From a virus: a DNA stretch of 39,436 nt. Location of the stretch: positions 1-39,436 of the IMG/VR virus record IMGVR_UViG_3300049222_000535, one strand, 5' to 3'. Position numbers and translations under genes: made by a program. Shown here piece by piece: positions 31,548 through 38,752 of the stretch (positions within the stretch are counted from its first letter, which is position 1; the number at the start of each line of letters is the position of its first letter). The notes under the pieces are model-generated. The model saw only the letters and a program-made list of their open reading frames with translations. It had not been told where the DNA came from and did no database searches.

Positions 31548-32154
31548 AAAATTTGTTTTCATACATATTCCAAAATGTGGAGGTTCATCAATAAAGAAAT
31601 GTAGTTACTTTAATTTTTGGGCCGGGGATTCACACCTTACTTTAGAAGATTATCATAAGTATATTTTTAATTCTAACTCTTATAAGTACTATTCTATAGT
31701 TAGGAATCCTTGGTCTCGTATGCTGAGCGTTTATACTTATTGGAAACAGATGACCCCTAATCATAAAAACTATTATTGGGCTAAAGAAGCTTGTAGATCT
31801 TTACACGACAATAAAATGAGTTTTAAAGAATTTATTCTTAACCTTTCTGATCGCAAAATACGTTTCCGTAAAACTCATGAGCCTCATTTGGAAATGCCTC
31901 ATTTGAAAACTCAATGCAGTTTTTTAAAGGTTGGAGGAGAGTTCAAAATGGATTTCGTGGGTAAGATGGAGAACTTACAGCAAGATTTTGATTTTATTTG
32001 TAAGGATATTGGAATACCCAGACAAGATTTACCTCATGTTAATAGAAGTGATCATAAGTGCTATACAGAATATTATGACGATCAAACTAAAAAAGTTATT
32101 TCTGATTTATATAGAGAGGATATAGAGCATTTTAATTATAACTTTGGAGATTAA
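31531..32154 (+). CDS. Sulfotransferase (Sulfotransfer_2-like), first copy
   Basis: The 207-residue protein transfers sulfate from PAPS to a carbohydrate acceptor by family analogy. FVFIHIPKCGGSSIKK (8-23) is the 5'-phosphosulfate loop and YYSIVRNPWSRMLSVY (53-68) the 3'-phosphate-binding motif. DSHLTLEDY (H35) may supply the catalytic base. A C-terminal FVGKMENLQQDFDFICKDIG is typical of carbohydrate sulfotransferases. It overlaps the GT31-like gene by 17 bases and is followed directly by a paralogue. PAPS must come from the host. The acceptor is unknown: virion glycan, capsule or lipopolysaccharide are all possible. Confidence 0.88.
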   Translation: MINKTKKFVFIHIPKCGGSSIKKCSYFNFWAGDSHLTLEDYHKYIFNSNSYKYYSIVRNPWSRMLSVYTYWKQMTPNHKNYYWAKEACRSLHDNKMSFKEFILNLSDRKIRFRKTHEPHLEMPHLKTQCSFLKVGGEFKMDFVGKMENLQQDFDFICKDIGIPRQDLPHVNRSDHKCYTEYYDDQTKKVISDLYREDIEHFNYNFGD

Positions 32155-32742
32155 ATGATTAGTCATAAAGATAAATTTATATTTATACATATACCTAAAT
32201 GTGGCGGCACTTCAATAGAGAGGTTTATTTTATCTCATTATGGGGTAAACCATGATTGGACAAGGAAATATCCTTTGGAGGCGTTGCCCATGAAGGTGAG
32301 ATCTGAATTCAGCATTGGTTTTGGACGGCAACAACACATGACTTTAAGTAATTTTTCTTTAGAAAGACAAAAAGAATACTTTTCCTTTGCTTTTGTGAGG
32401 AACCCTTGGGATAGAATTATGTCTTCCTACTTGTATTCTAAGAGGCTTGGTTATAAGTTTACTTTTAAATCTTTTTTTAATTCTCCCATATTCGCAAATC
32501 ATTGCAAAACACAATCCTCTTTCCTTAACAAGAATATAGATTTTATAGGCAGGTTTGAGAACTTACAAGAAGACTTTGATATAGTTTGCGGGAAGTTAGG
32601 GCTTAACGCTAAGAAATTACCACATGAAAATAAAACTATTCATGGTTGTTACACAGAATGGTATACTGATGAAGATAAAAAACTGGTTCAAGATAAATAT
32701 TCTGAAGATGTTGAGGCTTTTAATTACAAATTTGGAGAATAA
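32155..32742 (+). CDS. Sulfotransferase (Sulfotransfer_2-like), second copy
   Basis: The 195-residue paralogue has FIFIHIPKCGGTSIERF (8-24), FAFVRNPWDRIMSSYLYS (79-96) and FIGRFENLQEDFDIVCGKLG. The end, CYTEWYTDEDKKLVQDKYSE followed by FNYKFGE, parallels CYTEYYDDQTKKVISDLYRE and FNYNFGD of the first copy. H61 (QQHMTLSNF) corresponds to H35 of the first. GGAG precedes the ATG; the gene starts directly after the first copy's stop. Tandem duplication with divergence suggests two acceptor positions or substrates. Confidence 0.88.
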   Translation: MISHKDKFIFIHIPKCGGTSIERFILSHYGVNHDWTRKYPLEALPMKVRSEFSIGFGRQQHMTLSNFSLERQKEYFSFAFVRNPWDRIMSSYLYSKRLGYKFTFKSFFNSPIFANHCKTQSSFLNKNIDFIGRFENLQEDFDIVCGKLGLNAKKLPHENKTIHGCYTEWYTDEDKKLVQDKYSEDVEAFNYKFGE

Positions 32743-32976
32743 ATGGAAATATATACATACGACAGTAAGATTATTGGCCCAAATGGGTATAAAGAACTAA
32801 TGGTGGCGGTATTAAATAACAAAGGTAATCCTATTGACTCTTGTTGTCATAGGTTGGATTCACCAGATATACATGACCTTACGACTGCTGAGACCGGGGC
32901 GCATGAGTTTGGTATAAACGGGTGGGAGTTAGATCCAGCAGATCAATATCAAGGTTACGCTACAAAAATAAAATGA
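32743..32976 (+). CDS. Hypothetical protein, 77 aa
   Basis: MEIYTYDSKIIGPNGYKELM is followed by VAVLNNKGNPIDSCCHRLDS and ELDPADQYQGYATKIK. It is a small beta-rich protein preceded by GGAG, starting directly at the sulfotransferase stop and overlapping the nuclease-like gene by ATGA. Not recognised. Its place between sulfotransferases and a nuclease gives no clear hint. Confidence 0.6.
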   Translation: MEIYTYDSKIIGPNGYKELMVAVLNNKGNPIDSCCHRLDSPDIHDLTTAETGAHEFGINGWELDPADQYQGYATKIK

Positions 32977-33503
32977 TAAAATTAGACTTCAACCAGTCCA
33001 TGATAGATGAGGCTGTTAAGAAAGCGGAAGAATTAGGATCTATTAATAACTCTATCACATCAGGCAGAGGTAACTTAGCTGGTTACTTAGCTGAGATTGC
33101 GTTAACAAAGCATTTAGGTTGTAAGAATATATCTTGTGATAAAGGCAGAGATAAATATGACTATGATCTAATCAAAGATGGCCGAAAAATAGATGTCAAA
33201 ACAAAGAGGAGAACTGTAGATCCAAAGCCTTTTTTTGAAGTATCTATAGCGGGGACGAGTAAGCACCAAAAAACAGATACTTACGCTTTTATTTCTATAA
33301 CTTTCAAAGAGAAAAGGGGTATGGGTAGTCAAGCGCAGTATTATGGAGTAGAATCAATATGGTTATGTGGGTTTATGTCTAAGGAGGATTACTTTGATAA
33401 GGCGATCTTCTGGAAGAAAGGGGCTGTAGATCCGTCTAATGGTTTTAAAGTTCATGCGGATATGTATAACATGCCTATAAGTAGCTTAGGAGAATCAATA
33501 TGA
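32973..33503 (+). CDS. PD-(D/E)XK nuclease-like protein
   Basis: The ATG at 32973 (176 residues) is chosen because it forms an ATGA overlap and starts the conserved part; an upstream in-frame ATG at 32922 lies inside the previous gene. The core, NLAGYLAEIALTKHLG (E41), KYDYDLIKDGRKIDVKTKRR (D65, D74-V-K76) and a TDTYAFISITF strand, fits the PD-(D/E)XK fold: acidic helix residue, D, then DxK. Such phage proteins may cut host or recombination-intermediate DNA. No target-binding domain is visible. It is embedded in a sugar-modification run, so it may simply be packed there. Confidence 0.65.
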   Translation: MIKLDFNQSMIDEAVKKAEELGSINNSITSGRGNLAGYLAEIALTKHLGCKNISCDKGRDKYDYDLIKDGRKIDVKTKRRTVDPKPFFEVSIAGTSKHQKTDTYAFISITFKEKRGMGSQAQYYGVESIWLCGFMSKEDYFDKAIFWKKGAVDPSNGFKVHADMYNMPISSLGESI

Positions 33504-34339
33504 AAGAAGTATTGGTCACAGGATCTTCTGGATACATAGGTTCTCATCTTTTGAAGAAGATAGTTGGCGGCTCTCTATATAGGGTTTCGGGCATAGATAA
33601 AGAAAATCCAGATAAAGTTCACCCTGATAAATTTTATTATGGAGATATTAGGAATGATAAGTATCTAAAATATAAATACCCTTTTGATTGTGTAGTGCAT
33701 TTAGCTGCTGAAATGAGGGTTGGTGAATCAGTGAAAGATCCAATCCTGTATTATGAAACCAATGTTCTTGGGACTTTGAATGTTTTGAGGAATATAAAGA
33801 CTAAGCATTTTATCTTTGCTTCGACTGGGGCAGCAGAGGGTTTAGCTTCACCTTATGGTATTTCTAAGAAATCGGCAGAAGAAATTGTAATCCAATACTG
33901 CTTAGAGAATGATATTCAATATACAATTTTTAGGTTCTATAATGTTATTGGTTCAGATGGTATCCCGATTAAAAATCCAGATGGATTATTTTTTAATCTT
34001 TTAAAGTCAAAAGACACAGGTGTATTTACAATTTTTGGTAATGATTATGATACTGAGGATGGCACTTGCATTAGGGATTATGTCCATGTGAATGAAATTT
34101 GCGAGTCAATTCTTTTATCATTAAGCGAACCTTCGAATGGAATAGAGAATTTGGGGCATGGAGAGGGGAATTCTGTATTAGATATGTTTAATATTTTTAA
34201 AAAAGTGAATGATCTGGACGTGTCTTTGCGATATGGCCCTCGTAGAGATGGAGATATACCAGTAAGTGTTTTGAGTAATAAGAGTGCTTACATTAAAAAT
34301 GAGTATAAATTAGAGGATTTGCTCAAAGTTATTTCTTGA
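33500..34339 (+). CDS. galE: GalE-like NAD-dependent sugar epimerase
   Basis: The 279-residue protein is an extended short-chain dehydrogenase: LVTGSSGYIGSHL (GxxGxxG 8-14) binds NAD, VVHLAAEMRVGESVKDP is the family's LAA loop, and S108/T109 with Y119-K123 (YGISK) form the catalytic set. FGNDYDTEDGTCIRDYVHV is the GalE signature for UDP-Glc/UDP-Gal epimerisation. It is shorter than E. coli GalE (~338), with a compact C-terminal sugar domain, so substrate may differ. ATGA coupled to the nuclease-like gene; GGAG upstream. It probably supplies UDP-sugar for the glycosyltransferases nearby. Confidence 0.85.
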   Translation: MKEVLVTGSSGYIGSHLLKKIVGGSLYRVSGIDKENPDKVHPDKFYYGDIRNDKYLKYKYPFDCVVHLAAEMRVGESVKDPILYYETNVLGTLNVLRNIKTKHFIFASTGAAEGLASPYGISKKSAEEIVIQYCLENDIQYTIFRFYNVIGSDGIPIKNPDGLFFNLLKSKDTGVFTIFGNDYDTEDGTCIRDYVHVNEICESILLSLSEPSNGIENLGHGEGNSVLDMFNIFKKVNDLDVSLRYGPRRDGDIPVSVLSNKSAYIKNEYKLEDLLKVIS

Positions 34340-34370
34340 TAATACTTACATTAAGGTTTAGAATAACAAA

Positions 34371-35066
34371 ATGGAGTCGCTTAGAAGACTAGCAGTTTAT
34401 CAGGGAGTTACTTATCCTGATTATGAGATAGATTTTTATACCTCAAATACTTATAGTAAGAGGTTTAGAGATAGAATTTTGAAGCCTCGTCATGATAGTA
34501 GTAATTATCTTGCCTATAACTTTTGTTTAAAAGGCTCTGAGCGGCATGTTAGACAACACAAAGTATTAGCAGAAACATTTTATGATCTTTTGCCTAAATC
34601 TCCATTAGTGTCTCATTATGGTTTGCAAATCGGTCGTGATCGACATGAATTACTGACTCCAACAGGATTTACTTTTATTTGTAGTCAGGTATGCCCTGAC
34701 CATATTGATGGGAACAAAACCAACAATCACCATAGCAATTTAATGATTGCTACTCAACATGAGAATCTTATTAAGTGTGGGCCATTCAAAGGCAAGAGAT
34801 ATAAGGGTGCATATAAACAATCTAAGAATGGTAATACTTATAATAGGATGCAGCTAGAATTTACGAATATTTTAGATAAAGATGGTAAACGTTTTTTTGC
34901 TTCTAAATTCTTTAAAACAGAAGAAGCAGCAGCATTAGGATATAATACAGTGCTAGAAAAATCTCTACTTACCATTTGGGGGTCAGATTTGGGGCCAAAG
35001 CTATATGATTTTGCTTATAAGAATGTAATTGAGACTCCTATTCAAGAACAATTAATACTTAGGTAA
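34371..35066 (+). CDS. HNH endonuclease, first of tandem pair
   Basis: The 231-residue protein has an HNH core, CPDHIDGNKTNNHHSNLMIA (residues 108-127), with the DHIDGxxxNN pattern of HNH_3 homing nucleases. An upstream helix-type motif HKVLAETFYDLL resembles NUMOD4-type regions, and a C-terminal DNA-binding segment (AYKQSKNGNTYNRMQLEFTN, FKTEEAAALGYNTVLEK) resembles a degenerate AP2 domain. Such genes are selfish and target related phage genomes. It is followed after 1 base by a second HNH gene. No intron or interrupted host gene is evident. Confidence 0.85.
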   Translation: MESLRRLAVYQGVTYPDYEIDFYTSNTYSKRFRDRILKPRHDSSNYLAYNFCLKGSERHVRQHKVLAETFYDLLPKSPLVSHYGLQIGRDRHELLTPTGFTFICSQVCPDHIDGNKTNNHHSNLMIATQHENLIKCGPFKGKRYKGAYKQSKNGNTYNRMQLEFTNILDKDGKRFFASKFFKTEEAAALGYNTVLEKSLLTIWGSDLGPKLYDFAYKNVIETPIQEQLILR

Positions 35067-35067
35067 T

Positions 35068-35691
35068 ATGAAAACTAAAAGAAAATTCATCCCAATCCCC
35101 AAAGACATAGGAGATTATATTGCTTACTGTGAAGAATCAAGCACTGGGCTTATTAATAAAGTTAATCGGCGGAGGGCTATAAAAGGTAAAGAAGCTGGAT
35201 ACATTGATAACGGTTACTTTAAGATAAAATTTCATTGTAATCCCTATTGTGTTCATAGAATAGTCTACTTCCTATGTACGGGGATAGACCCAGAAGAAAA
35301 GCAGATTGATCATAAAGATGGTGACAGATTAAACAATAAATTTTCAAATCTTAGGTTAGCTACGTCTAGTCAGAACGTATATAATTCCAAGCAACGAAAA
35401 GATAATACTAGCGGGGTAACTGGGGTTTTTTGGAGCAAAAGCACTGAGAAGTATGAAGTGAATATTTACAATAAAGGCAGGCTCCTTAAGCTTGGTCGTT
35501 TTTATGACAAAGACGAAGCTGTAGCGGTCCGCATAGCAGCCGAAACAAACCCTAGATTCAAAGATCAGGAATTCAGACATTCCCACAACGATGGACACGC
35601 TCCTTCCCCAGAAATGTTAGAGTGGGGCGAGAAGTATCTTGAAGACAGAATAGAGAGACTAGGTTGGGAAGATAAGTATTATTTACAATAA
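35068..35691 (+). CDS. HNH-AP2 endonuclease, second of tandem pair
   Basis: The 207-residue protein has a canonical HNH_3 core, QIDHKDGDRLNNKFSNLRLA (79-98), followed by SQNVYNSKQRKDNTSG and an AP2 DNA-binding domain (VTGVFWSKSTEKYEVNIYNK and GRFYDKDEAV, 117-151). The C-terminus (HAPSPEMLEWGEKYLEDRIE) is helical. It is more intact than the first copy. It probably invaded along with or after its neighbour; the pair separates galE from the membrane protein at 35693. A free-standing homing role is inferred. Confidence 0.9.
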   Translation: MKTKRKFIPIPKDIGDYIAYCEESSTGLINKVNRRRAIKGKEAGYIDNGYFKIKFHCNPYCVHRIVYFLCTGIDPEEKQIDHKDGDRLNNKFSNLRLATSSQNVYNSKQRKDNTSGVTGVFWSKSTEKYEVNIYNKGRLLKLGRFYDKDEAVAVRIAAETNPRFKDQEFRHSHNDGHAPSPEMLEWGEKYLEDRIERLGWEDKYYLQ

Positions 35692-35692
35692 C

Positions 35693-35956
35693 ATGAAAGT
35701 AAAAAAAATTTACGAAGAGTTCTCTATTATAATGGGGGCAATCATTATAGGCATCCCACTTGGTTTATTTGTGGGGATCGTATGTTGGATTAAGTTCCCC
35801 TTCGCTGTCTATAGAGAAGCGAGAGCTAAATTAGCCATAAGAAGGATACAAGAAGCTAAAGAATTTCTAGAAAAGCATGGGCAAACCCAAAAACCCCAAG
35901 ACATCTGGGAAAAACATATTCAAAGAATGGAAGAAAAAAAATATCATGACAATTGA
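35693..35956 (+). CDS. Small membrane protein with helical tail
   Basis: The 87-residue protein has a membrane segment (IIMGAIIIGIPLGLFVGIVC, residues ~12-31) followed by a long charged helix (AKLAIRRIQEAKEFLEKHGQ) and basic end. It begins 1 base after the HNH stop and overlaps the next gene by 11 bases. Topology suits a membrane-tethered adaptor or spanin-like component. Not recognised. Confidence 0.65.
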   Translation: MKVKKIYEEFSIIMGAIIIGIPLGLFVGIVCWIKFPFAVYREARAKLAIRRIQEAKEFLEKHGQTQKPQDIWEKHIQRMEEKKYHDN

Positions 35957-36284
35957 AAACGTTATAACAATGCTGGAAGAGACCACTAATGATCTCAAGG
36001 ATACTTTACGCAGAAAAAGTTCCGATTATACTGGTGGAGAGAAGAGCCAAGACCCTTTTGCCAACTTTAGAGCGACAGAGGTCTTAGATATCGATCCTAT
36101 TGTGGGTATTATGATGAGGATTATGGATAAGATCCAGAGAATCCGGTCATTTACAAATGATGGGGAGTTAAAGGTGTCAAACGAGAGTGTTTATGACGCT
36201 TTTGACGATATAATCGGTTACACAGTGCTTGCTAAAGCCATGACACAGGAAAAAAGACAAAAAACTACCTCCATAACTCATTGA
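35946..36284 (+). CDS. Nmad1 / DUF1599-like protein
   Basis: The ATG at 35946 (112 residues) is preferred to an upstream in-frame ATG at 35877 inside the previous gene. The core RRKSSDYTGGEKSQDPFANF, followed by MMRIMDKIQRIRSF and ELKVSNESVYDAFDDIIGY, matches the KNxDY-DPFxNFR-RxxDKxxRi-dES-D-xNY pattern of nucleotide modification associated domain 1 (DUF1599). The family is associated with modified-base pathways and resembles MazG-type helical bundles; its exact reaction is unknown. A phage nucleotide-handling role is likely. Confidence 0.7.
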   Translation: MTIENVITMLEETTNDLKDTLRRKSSDYTGGEKSQDPFANFRATEVLDIDPIVGIMMRIMDKIQRIRSFTNDGELKVSNESVYDAFDDIIGYTVLAKAMTQEKRQKTTSITH

Positions 36285-36302
36285 TTACTAGTATTTTAAG
36301 AT

Positions 36303-36315
36303 AAAAAGACTTTTT
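36303..36315. repeat. AAAAAGACTTTTT odd palindrome
   Basis: This palindrome with one central base has an inverted copy (AAAAAGTCTTTTT) at 38324-38336. The pair brackets the AT-hook/RuvB-like module. Possible protein-binding or boundary element; chance in AT-rich DNA is not excluded. Confidence 0.35.
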
Positions 36316-36337
36316 AATACAAAAAAAGCCTTGCTTC

Positions 36338-36385
36338 AGGGTGTTCTTTGACCATAATCGCCTCGTTATGGAATTTGAACACCCT
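36338..36385 (+). promoter_or_regulatory. Inverted repeat enclosing start of 36368
   Basis: AGGGTGTTC (36338-36346) and GAACACCCT (36377-36385) are perfect inverted repeats with a 30-base loop that contains the ATG at 36368. The 3' arm lies in codons 4-6. An RNA hairpin would enclose the initiation region. Confidence 0.5.
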
Positions 36386-36550
36386 ATTTTTATTACGCCA
36401 GAGCAATACGAAGAGTATCAGACTATTATGGCTGAACTGAATGATATTGCTGAGCAGGAGACTGGAGATCCTCAACCTAAAGATCTCGGTTATGAAAATA
36501 ATCTATTTTTAAATCAAAAAAAAGTTGACCAAACCAAATCCAATCACTAA
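36368..36550 (+). CDS. Hypothetical acidic protein, 60 aa
   Basis: The ATG at 36368 is chosen; a GTG at 36341 would add nine residues but lies in the 5' repeat arm. The protein (MEFEHPIFITPEQYEEYQTI, AELNDIAEQETGDPQPK) is acidic and helical, ending with a polar tail. A 13-base gap separates it from the AT-hook gene, so it likely shares its transcript with the RuvB-like gene. Not recognised. Confidence 0.55.
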   Translation: MEFEHPIFITPEQYEEYQTIMAELNDIAEQETGDPQPKDLGYENNLFLNQKKVDQTKSNH

Positions 36551-36563
36551 ACTACAGACAGTC

Positions 36564-36797
36564 ATGAGTAATACAGCAAAGCAAGGTCGGGGACGCCCCA
36601 AAGGTTCCACATCATTCGTCAGAGTCAGCATCAATGACCTCATTGATCAGTTCGGACAGAATGCAAAAGTTATGGTTAGTAAGAAGTTCCTTGAGCAGAT
36701 GGGCTTCGACTTCGAACCTAAACCAGCAATGACAATCTCATCTATCACTGATGAGCCAGAAGCAGAAGAGACAATCCAATTCAATGTTTACCAGTAA
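36564..36797 (+). CDS. AT-hook protein upstream of RuvB-like ATPase
   Basis: The ATG at 36564 (77 residues) is chosen; a TTG at 36525 overlaps the previous gene. GRGRPKG (8-14) is a canonical AT-hook for minor-groove DNA binding. It is followed by STSFVRVSINDLIDQFGQNA and KVMVSKKFLEQMGF, a small conserved domain, and an acidic tail (DEPEAEETIQFNVYQ). Its stop overlaps the start of the ATPase gene by 1 base. It may be a DNA-binding partner or loader for the ATPase, by context only. Confidence 0.7.
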   Translation: MSNTAKQGRGRPKGSTSFVRVSINDLIDQFGQNAKVMVSKKFLEQMGFDFEPKPAMTISSITDEPEAEETIQFNVYQ

Positions 36798-37708
36798 TGA
36801 AAATGTTTTCTAAATTAGTCGGCCAGCCAGAGGTCAAGTCCCAGCTTTCCTTTTACGCTCAAGCGGAGAAGGCTGGGTCTATCATCCCACCCATCATGCT
36901 TAACGGCTCTAAAGGCTTAGGTAAGACTGAGTTTGCCAAGCATTTTGCTGTAGGTATGGGTAAGAAGCTTGTAGAGATCAACTGTGGTTCTATTAGGAAT
37001 GCAGGTCAGTTTCTTGAGCAGGTGTTTATGCCAGCCATTGCAGGTCAGGAAGTATCAGTCCTCCTCGATGAGTGCCATGCTCTACCTAAAGATCTTGTAG
37101 ATATATTCTTAACAGTGTTTAATGTTGAGGGCGCTAAGAGTAAGACTGTGAACTTCGGGGAAAGTGGATTTGCTACATTCGATTTCACCAAACAGAACTT
37201 CTTGTTCGCCACTACAGAGTTAGATAAGATCTTTGCTCCTCTCAAGGATAGAATGACTATTGTTGATTTTCAACCATATACTCCACAAGACCTCAAGTAT
37301 ATCATTAAGAATAAAAAAGATTGGATTGGTTATGATCCTACTGTTCTGAATGAAATTGCATCGAGTGTTCGGGGTAATGCTAGAAGTGCAGTTAAGAGAG
37401 TTTTAGAGATTAGTTCATATTGCAACATCAAGAAGATTGATTTTGTTGATAAGTCAGCTTGGGCAGGGTTAAAGAAGATCCTTGGTATCAGACCATTCGG
37501 TCTTAGTAACATCGAGGTGCAGATCCTCAAGACGCTAAGCTCACATGGACCCAGTAGCCTCCAGATGCTTTCTGCTGTAACCGGGATGTCGAGGTCAGCC
37601 CTACAGAGGGACGCTGAGAATGGACTCCTCAAGGATGGGTTTATGACTATCGAGGGTAAGCGCATGATAACACCTAAAGGTAGGAAACTACTCAAAGAGT
37701 TGGTATGA
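36797..37708 (+). CDS. RuvB-like AAA+ ATPase with winged helix
   Basis: The 303-residue protein has Walker A GSKGLGKT (37-44), Walker B VLLDECHAL (88-96), sensor 1 FLFATTE (135-141), an arginine-finger motif PLKDRM (R152) and a sensor 2 region RGNARSAVKR (192-201). The C-terminus (GLSNIEVQILKTLSSHGPSS, ALQRDAENGLLKDGFM, ITPKGRKL) is a winged helix as in RuvB. The probable role is Holliday-junction branch migration or related DNA remodelling during phage recombination-dependent replication. RuvA and RuvC are not in this window. A clamp-loader-like role is an alternative, but the domain order favours RuvB. Flanked by the AT-hook gene and an unknown coupled gene. Confidence 0.85.
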   Translation: MKMFSKLVGQPEVKSQLSFYAQAEKAGSIIPPIMLNGSKGLGKTEFAKHFAVGMGKKLVEINCGSIRNAGQFLEQVFMPAIAGQEVSVLLDECHALPKDLVDIFLTVFNVEGAKSKTVNFGESGFATFDFTKQNFLFATTELDKIFAPLKDRMTIVDFQPYTPQDLKYIIKNKKDWIGYDPTVLNEIASSVRGNARSAVKRVLEISSYCNIKKIDFVDKSAWAGLKKILGIRPFGLSNIEVQILKTLSSHGPSSLQMLSAVTGMSRSALQRDAENGLLKDGFMTIEGKRMITPKGRKLLKELV

Positions 37709-38076
37709 AATATGTAGTATCATCTTGGGGCAATGGGATATCTGTTGCTCTAATCGGCCCACCTGAGGAGGTTCGAAGTGATGCTAACCTAGCTCACAAT
37801 CTATTCAATGCTAGCTTCAAAAGCGATTTCATGAACGGTCGCATCAACTTCCCCGGTATTCGAACCTTCTATAGATTCCTGATCTACAAACACGCATTGC
37901 CCTATATGGACGAGTGTGCGTGTAGTCTTCGACCAGCTATGGTAGGAACCAAAGCAGAACTAAAGGCTCACAAGATCGAGAAGAGGAACTTTATGAGGGA
38001 GTACCAATCCTCTAGGTCAGTATATCAAATAGGATCACACAATGATGGAGACTTTGGTTACTATTATGAAGATTAA
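37705..38076 (+). CDS. Hypothetical protein coupled to RuvB-like gene
   Basis: The 123-residue protein (MKYVVSSWGNGISVALIGPP, SDANLAHNLFNASFKSDFMN, FYRFLIYKHALPYMDECACS) overlaps the ATPase stop by ATGA. It is mixed alpha/beta and ends in a Gly/Tyr/Asp tail (GSHNDGDFGYYYED). Not recognised. Tight coupling suggests it works with the ATPase. It is the last plus-strand gene before the long noncoding convergent region. Confidence 0.65.
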   Translation: MKYVVSSWGNGISVALIGPPEEVRSDANLAHNLFNASFKSDFMNGRINFPGIRTFYRFLIYKHALPYMDECACSLRPAMVGTKAELKAHKIEKRNFMREYQSSRSVYQIGSHNDGDFGYYYED

Positions 38077-38142
38077 TTATTAATTGTTCGTTTGAAATTA
38101 TAAAAACCACGTCATTTGCAACAATATACTTGACCAGCCACG

Positions 38143-38218
38143 TATACCCCCATAACACCTACCCAATGACACACACAACCATACCACTCAATCACCATCT
38201 ACACCTTATACAATATAA
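38143..38218 (+). other. G-depleted C/A-rich tract
   Basis: Only one G (38168) occurs in 76 bases while C and A alternate (ACACACAAC, CCATACCACTC). Strong strand asymmetry like this occurs in unstructured RNA loading sites and at replication elements. Confidence 0.6.
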
Positions 38219-38323
38219 GAAAGATACAAGTCAATATAGAGGGGAATAGAAACAGAATGATCGATAAAATAAAATGCATGGAAGTTGATTATGGATTGGC
38301 CATATTAATTATATTTAAATAAT

Positions 38324-38336
38324 AAAAAGTCTTTTT
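38324..38336. repeat. AAAAAGTCTTTTT odd palindrome
   Basis: Inverted counterpart of 36303-36315, lying in the noncoding region after the RuvB-like module. See that entry. Confidence 0.35.
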
Positions 38337-38534
38337 AAATAATTCTCGTTAATTTTCCTTGATTTTACAGGGATTTAGCGGCACACTCTTGGACGTGGAC
38401 ACTATAGTATTCGTAACATTTTTTGCATGGGGGTTGTATATGGCGATCACCAGAGACAGCAGATAAAGATCAAAATAATAAAATAAATGGATTTTCGCTA
38501 GGGGGTAAATACAAAAAGTTTTTAAAAAAAGCTG

Positions 38535-38752
38535 CAGGTCGCGGCATATGCCCCAAATAAGAATAAAAAAAAACAAATAAGAGCAACCTCGCCCCACCAG
38601 CCACGTTCGCAGGTCGTGTGATATCGCCCAAATAATAATGAAACAAAAAACAATATTAATTTGCCCCGCACCAAATAATACATTCCGCTCGATGTTCAGG
38701 TCAAGTCATTTCGCGCCAAATAACTCAGGTCGTGATATTTTTGCCGAAATAA
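38535..38752 (+). repeat. Four iteron-like direct repeats
   Basis: Repeats of 26, 26, 27 and 27 bases start at 38535, 38610, 38697 and 38726. Each begins CAGGTC and ends AAATAA, with an ATAT/ATTT core and GCC or CCC before the AAATAA end. The first two share 21 of 26 bases. Extra AAATAA copies with a C-rich lead occur near 38670, 38763 and 38811. Iteron arrays are binding sites for replication initiators or regulators; here the role is unproven. Confidence 0.75.

Noticed and set aside
34371-35691. Self-splicing intron around the HNH genes
   Set aside because: Flanking genes are complete and unrelated; no split gene is visible.
38256-38321. 21-codon plus frame
   Set aside because: Too short and in an otherwise noncoding stretch; a purine-rich GAGGGG lies upstream but too far to convince.
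38349-38597. 82-codon minus frame in the noncoding region
   Set aside because: Leu/Phe/Ile-rich low-complexity translation, no start signal, and it crosses the first iteron; probably a chance frame in AT-rich DNA.
38535-38752. CRISPR array
   Set aside because: Repeats are imperfect, spacing is irregular (75, 87 and 29 bases) and no cas genes are present.
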